Source of the DNA: JBDREF01 sp043820045
GTDB taxonomy: Bacteria; Planctomycetota; Phycisphaerae; Sedimentisphaerales; Anaerobacaceae
DNA: 9,249 nucleotides
Reading direction: 5' to 3'
Assembly (NCBI GenBank): GCA_043820045.1
Contig: JBDREF010000066.1
Coordinates: 1 to 9,249, forward strand
Shown here piece by piece: positions 5,192 to 9,249 of this stretch (position 1 is the stretch's first letter; the number at the start of each line of letters is the position of its first letter). The notes below the pieces were generated by a model that worked only from the letters and a program-made list of their open reading frames with translations, made no database searches and had not been told where the DNA came from. Both the position numbers and the translations under genes were made by a program.

Positions 5192-6715
5192 ATGGCCGAT
5201 TTGAGCTTTATCGATTGGTGCGTTTGCATCGCGTATCTCGCCGTTGTCATGGGGCTGGCTTTCAGAAGCGCCCGGGGGCAGCACGACAACGAAGACTACT
5301 TCGTCGGCGGGCGGAAGATGAACTGGTTCGTGGTCGGCGTATCGATGTTCGCAACGAGCTTCAGCTCGATCTCTTTCCTGGGACTGCCGCAGCGGGGAGC
5401 GTACCAGGACTTCAGTTTCTACCTGACCATTCTGTTCATTCCGTTCGTTATCACGCCCATCCTGTGGTGGATTTTCGTGCCGATGTTCGTCCGGCTGAGG
5501 GTCAGCAGCGGATACGAATATCTTGGCCGCCGCTTCGGCGCGCCGGCGCAGTGCCTCGGTTCGGGCCTGTACTGCATATACGCAATCGGCTGGATGGGCA
5601 CTATGCTCTACGCGGTGGCTCTTACCGTGCAGACCGTGATGGGACTGAGCGAGACCCAGTATTTCTGGGCGCTCATCGGCATCGGCGCCTTTGCGACTGT
5701 GTACACTGTCATGGGCGGATTGAAAGCGGTGATTTGGACCGACGTCCTGCAGACGGTCGTGCTCGGCGGGGCAATCGTGGCGGTAATGTTCCTGGCGGTG
5801 GGCAGGATTGAGGGAGGCTGGTCCGCTTTCCGGGCGCTCGCAGCGCAGCATGAGAAGTTTCAAATGTTCCACCTGAACAGTAATCTCCTGGCGGCGGAAA
5901 ACTTCACCGGCAAAAACACGGTCTTCACCGCCTTGGCGTTCGGCCTGTTCATGTACCTGCCCGGCTACGCGGTCTCTCAGAATATGATCCAGCGTTACGT
6001 CTGCGCCGGCACGCTGACCAGAGGACGGGGAGTTGTGGTCCTCAGTGCGGCGATTAACGCCGGGCTCGGCCTGCTGTTTCTGCTGGTCGGCACGGCACTG
6101 TTCGCCTTCTACTGCCAGCCGGGAGGTCCCGGCCTGCCGGCCGCCGGCGTCGAGATCGCCAAGGAGGACCAGATACTGCCTTATTTCGTGGCGACGCAAC
6201 TGCCGGGCGTGGGGCTGGTGGGACTGGTGCTGGCCGGACTGTTCGCCGCAGCGATGAGCACGATAGACAGTGGAATCAACGGCGTGACATCGGTCATTGT
6301 CTATGACTGGCTGTCGGGCAGGCAACTGCCGCTGAGAGTCAGTCGAATCCTGACCGCCGTATTGGGTGCAGTCGTCATAGGGGCGGCAATACTTGTCCCC
6401 TTGATCGACGAGGCGGTAATCGATATCATCATGACTATCGCCGGAACCTGCCTGGGCATGCTGTTAGCCATATACCTTCTGGGGATGCTGATTCGGCGTG
6501 CAAATCTGCCGGGTGTCCTTATCGGCATGGCGGCGGGACTCGTCTGCCTTGTGCTCGTCTGGGTCTTCACAGAAATCCCCAAGTGGTGGTACGGGGCCTT
6601 CACAATTGTTCCGACTTTCGTCGTCGGGACTGTCGCGAGTCTCTTTTTCCCACGGCCCGCAGAATCGGCCCTTAAAGATACGCTGTTAAGAGTAAGGAGC
6701 AAGCGAGAAACATGA
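5192..6715 (+). CDS. Sodium:solute symporter, SSS (SLC5) family
   Basis: The product (507 aa from this start) is an inner-membrane protein with about 13 hydrophobic helices, the usual length and count for sodium-coupled symporters of the LeuT fold. Family motifs are present: DNEDYFVGGRKMNWF after helix 1, GYEYLGRRFG (107-116), GGLKAVIWTDVLQ (175-187), and AAAMSTIDSGINGVTS (352-367), where S356/T357 correspond to the Na2 sodium site in the helix that carries Ser-Ser in vSGLT. I chose the ATG at 5192 because the first membrane helix begins right after it (LSFIDWCVCIAYLAVVMG). An in-frame ATG at 5150 lies in the 99-bp repeat and would add 14 unrelated residues. No good ribosome binding site precedes 5192. 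The gene overlaps the next one by 4 nt, so the substrate is probably the isomerase's sugar or its precursor. Family is secure; substrate is inferred. Confidence 0.92.
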   Translation: MADLSFIDWCVCIAYLAVVMGLAFRSARGQHDNEDYFVGGRKMNWFVVGVSMFATSFSSISFLGLPQRGAYQDFSFYLTILFIPFVITPILWWIFVPMFVRLRVSSGYEYLGRRFGAPAQCLGSGLYCIYAIGWMGTMLYAVALTVQTVMGLSETQYFWALIGIGAFATVYTVMGGLKAVIWTDVLQTVVLGGAIVAVMFLAVGRIEGGWSAFRALAAQHEKFQMFHLNSNLLAAENFTGKNTVFTALAFGLFMYLPGYAVSQNMIQRYVCAGTLTRGRGVVVLSAAINAGLGLLFLLVGTALFAFYCQPGGPGLPAAGVEIAKEDQILPYFVATQLPGVGLVGLVLAGLFAAAMSTIDSGINGVTSVIVYDWLSGRQLPLRVSRILTAVLGAVVIGAAILVPLIDEAVIDIIMTIAGTCLGMLLAIYLLGMLIRRANLPGVLIGMAAGLVCLVLVWVFTEIPKWWYGAFTIVPTFVVGTVASLFFPRPAESALKDTLLRVRSKRET

Positions 6716-8163
6716 ATGTGATGCGAAGAAAAAAGAGGACGGCCAATATCGGGATTTTCGGAGTGGGCTTTCATAAATACTGGCCGCAGTTCGACGGCCT
6801 GCTCGCAGAGCTTACGCGCAAGCTGGATATCTTCGTCGAGCGAGTCAGGAGCCGCGAGGTCGAGGTAACGAATTTCGGCATTGTTGACGATGCCGCCTCG
6901 GCCTATGCCGTTCTGCCGAAACTCAGGGCAGCAAATCTCGACCTGGTATTCTGCCACATGCTCACCTATGCCACGTCGGCGTCGTTTGGTGCAATCGTCC
7001 GCGGACTGGATATTCCACTGGTACTGGTCGCGCTTCAGCCGGCCAAGGCCTTGGACTACTCCAACGCGTCCACTTACATGCAGTTGTGCAACGATGATTT
7101 CTGCGCCGTGCCGGAATTCACCGGCGTGGCGGTCCGAATGGGCAAGAAGCCCCCGCCCGTTATCTTAGGCACGCTCAATGATGACCCGACCGCAGAGAAG
7201 GAAATCGCCGAATGGTGCAACATCGCAATGGTCCTGCACGACATTAAGTCGGCCCGCATCGGCCACTTCGGCCACGCCATTGAGAATATGCTGGACATGC
7301 AGACCGACCACACCTCGCTTACCGCAGCGTTCGGATGTCACATCGTTCAGACGGAAGCCGACGACCTGCTGAGGCTCGAAGGTACGGTGACGGACAAAGA
7401 AATCGGAGCCAAGAAAGCGGAAATTCTGAATCTCTTCGATACGCCTGAACCGAAGTCGGACCCTGTCACGGAAAAGCTGACCGACAAAGACCTCCACGTC
7501 GCCGCCAGGACAGCCGTTGCGCTGGATAAATTCGTCGAGACTTACAATCTGGACGGCCTGGCATATTACTACGAAGGGCAGGAAGGCAGCCCCATGCGGG
7601 AGCTGGTCACTAATTTGATTGTAGGCAATTCCCTGCTTACGGCCGGCGGCTTTCCCATGTGCGGCGAGTCGGACTTGAAAACCTGCATCGCCATGCTGAT
7701 TATGGACCGGCTCGACATCGGCGGAAGTTTCGCCGAATTCCATCCCATCGATTTCAACGAAGGCTTCGTGCTGGTCGGCCATGACGGGCCGCATCATATC
7801 AACATCGCCGACGGCAAACCGGTTCTGCGCAGCCTGCGCAAATACCACGGCAAACCCGGCTCCGGAGCCAGCGTGGAGTTCAAGATTAAGGAAGGGCCCA
7901 TTACCATGCTCAGCATCTCTCTGACCGCGAACGGCCGGTTCAAGCTCGTATTAGCCGAAGGCGAAAGCGTGCACGGCCCGATACCGCCTACCGGCAATAC
8001 CAACACGCGAGGATTCTTCAAGCCGGACGTCCGGACGTTCCTGAAAAGCTGGGTGGCCGAAGGCCCGACCCACCACTTCTCGCTGGGAGTCGGGCACTAT
8101 GCGGCCACCCTTGCGAAACTCGCCGAGACCCTGAACCTGGAAAGCGTAATCGTAACACATTGA
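6712..8163 (+). CDS. L-arabinose/L-fucose isomerase-like sugar isomerase
   Basis: The 483-residue protein fits the AraA/FucI superfamily in length and layout. The N-terminus has the Rossmann-type opening IGIFGVGFHKYWPQFDGL. The middle holds CHMLTYATSASF and IPLVLVALQP. The C-terminal half carries YYYEG (285-289), CGESDLKT (317-324), GGSFAEFHPIDF (337-348), GHDGPHH (356-362), YHGKPGSG (378-385) and GPTHHFSLGVGHY (451-463). Aligned by eye with E. coli AraA (ligands E306, E333, H350, H450), E342, H379 and H455 look like three metal ligands, while E333 has no clear Glu partner and may be replaced by H361. It should interconvert an aldose and a ketose with a divalent metal in the cytoplasm; the substrate may not be arabinose. 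The start overlaps the symporter stop (ATGA), with GGAG at 6696-6699. In-frame GTG 6718 and ATG 6721 are possible alternative starts. Confidence 0.85.
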   Translation: MNVMRRKKRTANIGIFGVGFHKYWPQFDGLLAELTRKLDIFVERVRSREVEVTNFGIVDDAASAYAVLPKLRAANLDLVFCHMLTYATSASFGAIVRGLDIPLVLVALQPAKALDYSNASTYMQLCNDDFCAVPEFTGVAVRMGKKPPPVILGTLNDDPTAEKEIAEWCNIAMVLHDIKSARIGHFGHAIENMLDMQTDHTSLTAAFGCHIVQTEADDLLRLEGTVTDKEIGAKKAEILNLFDTPEPKSDPVTEKLTDKDLHVAARTAVALDKFVETYNLDGLAYYYEGQEGSPMRELVTNLIVGNSLLTAGGFPMCGESDLKTCIAMLIMDRLDIGGSFAEFHPIDFNEGFVLVGHDGPHHINIADGKPVLRSLRKYHGKPGSGASVEFKIKEGPITMLSISLTANGRFKLVLAEGESVHGPIPPTGNTNTRGFFKPDVRTFLKSWVAEGPTHHFSLGVGHYAATLAKLAETLNLESVIVTH

Positions 8164-8240
8164 GAAGAACCAATCGCCGCCATATCGGTATAAAGAAAAG
8201 ACATGTAATTCTTAGAAGGTCCGGGAGTTGAATCCTTGCC

Positions 8241-8816
8241 ATGAGGGACGACAAACTCAACGACGCTGAATTGATGGCTCGCCTCGCCGCCGGGGATATG
8301 GGTGCGCTCGGTGAGCTTGCCCAGAGACATCAGGGCCGGGTTCTGTCGCTTTCTTACCGCGTTCTGGGGGATTGGGACAAAGCGGAAGATGTTGCTCAGG
8401 AAGCGTTCCTTCGCGTTTACAGGTCGGCCAAATACTACAAGCCGAAAGCTTTGTTCACCACCTGGCTCTACCGCATTGTCGTGAATCTTTGTTTAGACGA
8501 ACAGCGCAGACAGGCCAGGATGGGGACGCCACTCCCCTTGGGGGCAGGGGAAGAGGCCGGTTCCCGGCGCGCCGGGACCAAATCGGAAGAGAATACTGCT
8601 GAAAGGAAGGAAGTTGCGGAACTGGTGAAAGCCGCCGTCGATGGACTTCCGGAACGTCAGCGGCTGGCCGTAATACTGCACCGGTACGACGGCCTCAGTC
8701 ACGAGCAAATCAGCGAAGTAACAGGGTGGACCGCTTCCGCGGTGGAATCGCTGCTGGTCAGAGCGTACGCGAATCTGCGAGAAAGATTAGACAAAATGAA
8801 AGATTTTGTTAAATAG
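8241..8816 (+). CDS. RNA polymerase sigma factor, ECF type
   Basis: The 191-residue protein has the two-domain ECF layout. Region 2 spans about 10-92: DWDKAEDVAQEAFLRVY (44-60) is the core-binding and -10 recognition helix, and FTTWLYRIVVNLCLDEQRR (72-90) follows. Region 4 spans about 135-185: LPERQRLAVILHRYDGLSHEQISEVTGWTASAVESLLVRA contains the -35-binding helix-turn-helix at roughly 153-176. The linker (94-125) is unusually rich in Gly, Glu and Arg and carries a 16-bp palindrome. An in-frame TGA at 8229 means no earlier start is possible; GGGAG at 8222-8226 is 14 nt away, so initiation signals are weak. The next gene is its probable anti-sigma factor. A GAACC at 8167-8171 upstream resembles the AAC core of ECF -35 elements, which would allow self-regulation, but no matching -10 box is convincing. 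Targets are unknown. Confidence 0.93.
   Translation: MRDDKLNDAELMARLAAGDMGALGELAQRHQGRVLSLSYRVLGDWDKAEDVAQEAFLRVYRSAKYYKPKALFTTWLYRIVVNLCLDEQRRQARMGTPLPLGAGEEAGSRRAGTKSEENTAERKEVAELVKAAVDGLPERQRLAVILHRYDGLSHEQISEVTGWTASAVESLLVRAYANLRERLDKMKDFVK
8562..8577. repeat. Perfect 16-bp palindrome in the sigma-factor linker (core of 21-bp repeat copy 2)
   Basis: TCCCGGCGCGCCGGGA is its own reverse complement. With GG (8559-8560) and CC (8578-8579) outside it, the stem extends past a one-base bulge. It encodes SRRAG in the loop between regions 2 and 4 and is the core of a 21-bp match (8559-8579) to 4566-4586. A second small inverted repeat, CCCC-TT-GGGG, lies at 8534-8543. Either could be a foreign repeat tolerated in a linker. 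Confidence 0.5.
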
Positions 8817-8863
8817 TCCGCAGTTTTAGAGCTTCGAGGCCGTTTAAGATATGGGTAAATGCG

Positions 8864-9249
8864 ATGAAACACATAGATGACAGCGAATTGATGGAATACG
8901 CGGCAGGTAGGTTGCCGACTCCAAGAAACCAGGATGTGCTGGATCACTTGGCCGTATGCCCGGAGTGCTCCGAACGCCAGCGGGAGGCTGCGCTTCTCTG
9001 GGATGCACTTGGCCATTGGACTGTTGATACAGCCGGTCACGAAGTTGCCGGGAGAATCACCGCCTTGGCACAAGAGCATAGGAACACAGGAGCATCCCGG
9101 CGTGCCGTGACTCCTACGATTTATGCACTTGTGCTGCGCGTGGCCGCATCGATCATCATCGCCGTAGCCATCGGACACAGGCTGGGAAGGTCGAGCGTGA
9201 CGGGAAATATGGAGACCGCCGCAGCTTCGAAAGACCGGCCGGAATATCT
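8864..9249 (+). CDS. Probable zinc-finger transmembrane anti-sigma factor, 5' part only (continues past right edge)
   Basis: I translated this frame by hand; it is open for 128 codons to the window end. Residues 1-45 look like a zinc-binding anti-sigma domain of the zf-HC2 type: acidic DSELMEYAAGRLP, then H28-x3-C32-x2-C35 (HLAVCPECS). This domain grips ECF sigma factors and keeps them inactive. Residues about 88-110 (IYALVLRVAASIIIAVAIGHRLG) form one membrane-spanning helix, which would put the rest outside the cytoplasm as a sensor or partner-binding part; that part is cut off here. The ATG is 47 nt after the sigma-factor stop, with only a weak GGG upstream; an ATG at 8851 is out of frame and soon stops. 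The two genes form a standard sigma/anti-sigma operon in which a membrane or envelope signal would release the sigma factor. Confidence 0.85.
   Translation, partial: MKHIDDSELMEYAAGRLPTPRNQDVLDHLAVCPECSERQREAALLWDALGHWTVDTAGHEVAGRITALAQEHRNTGASRRAVTPTIYALVLRVAASIIIAVAIGHRLGRSSVTGNMETAAASKDRPEY

Noticed and set aside
4529..6325. Long open frame on the minus strand (598 codons) across the Hsp70-like tail, the 99-bp repeat and the symporter
   Set aside because: Antisense to two clear genes. The translation is rich in His, Arg, Gln and Glu without hydrophobic cores or motifs, as expected for the reverse of GC-rich membrane-protein codons, and it crosses the repeat.
8159..8194. Sigma70 promoter TTGAGA...TATAAA before the sigma-factor gene
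   Set aside because: The boxes are 23 bp apart, too far for a functional pair, and no other -35 box sits 16-18 bp from TATAAA (8189-8194).
8699..9178. Minus-strand frame opposite the anti-sigma gene
   Set aside because: The plus-strand frame from 8864 has a zinc motif and membrane helix and follows the sigma factor; the minus frame shows no domain.

Overview
The window looks like a piece of a moderately GC-rich (roughly mid-50s % by eye) chromosome from a free-living Gram-negative-type bacterium. A member of the Planctomycetota, class Phycisphaerae, fits best. This rests on inference from content: a secreted protein that runs into a 'P-x-PADGA' domain start, an SSS transporter translationally coupled to a distant arabinose-isomerase-like enzyme, and an ECF sigma factor followed by a zinc-finger anti-sigma factor. 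No rRNA, tRNA, CRISPR array or transposase gene is visible.

Layout. Bases 1-689 (minus strand) hold the N-terminal 229 codons of a secreted protein that starts at a GTG and runs off the left edge. Bases 690-1072 are a divergent control region with one well-formed sigma70-type promoter per direction. The minus-strand transcript has a leader of about 170 nt with mutually exclusive pairing segments. Bases 1079-1852 (+) encode an exported Mip/FkpA-like FKBP peptidyl-prolyl isomerase. Bases 1853-2043 hold an AT-rich inverted-repeat island.

Bases 2044-5015 (+) are a tight two-gene unit with a 2-nt gap. The first gene is an unrecognised protein with a two-helix membrane hairpin. The second is an Hsp70/actin-fold ATPase whose nucleotide-binding domain looks complete, but whose usual peptide-binding domain is replaced by a helical region, a Gly/Ala-rich membrane hairpin and a charged tail. 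This pair is the best candidate in the window for an undescribed system.

Bases 5016-5191 contain a 99-bp palindromic element with perfect 12-bp ends (TGTCATTGCGAG). Bases 5192-8163 (+) form a catabolic pair: an SSS sodium:solute symporter overlapping by 4 nt (ATGA) with an L-arabinose/L-fucose isomerase-like enzyme, suggesting uptake and isomerisation of a sugar or sugar derivative. Bases 8241-9249 (+) are an ECF sigma factor and the start of its probable membrane-bound zinc-finger anti-sigma factor, which runs off the right edge.

All genes from 1079 onward point the same way, but they look like at least four functional units (FKBP, membrane Hsp70 pair, sugar pair, sigma/anti-sigma) rather than one pathway. 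A 21-bp near-palindrome occurs in the same reading frame in interdomain linkers of both the Hsp70-like and sigma-factor genes (19 of 21 bases identical).
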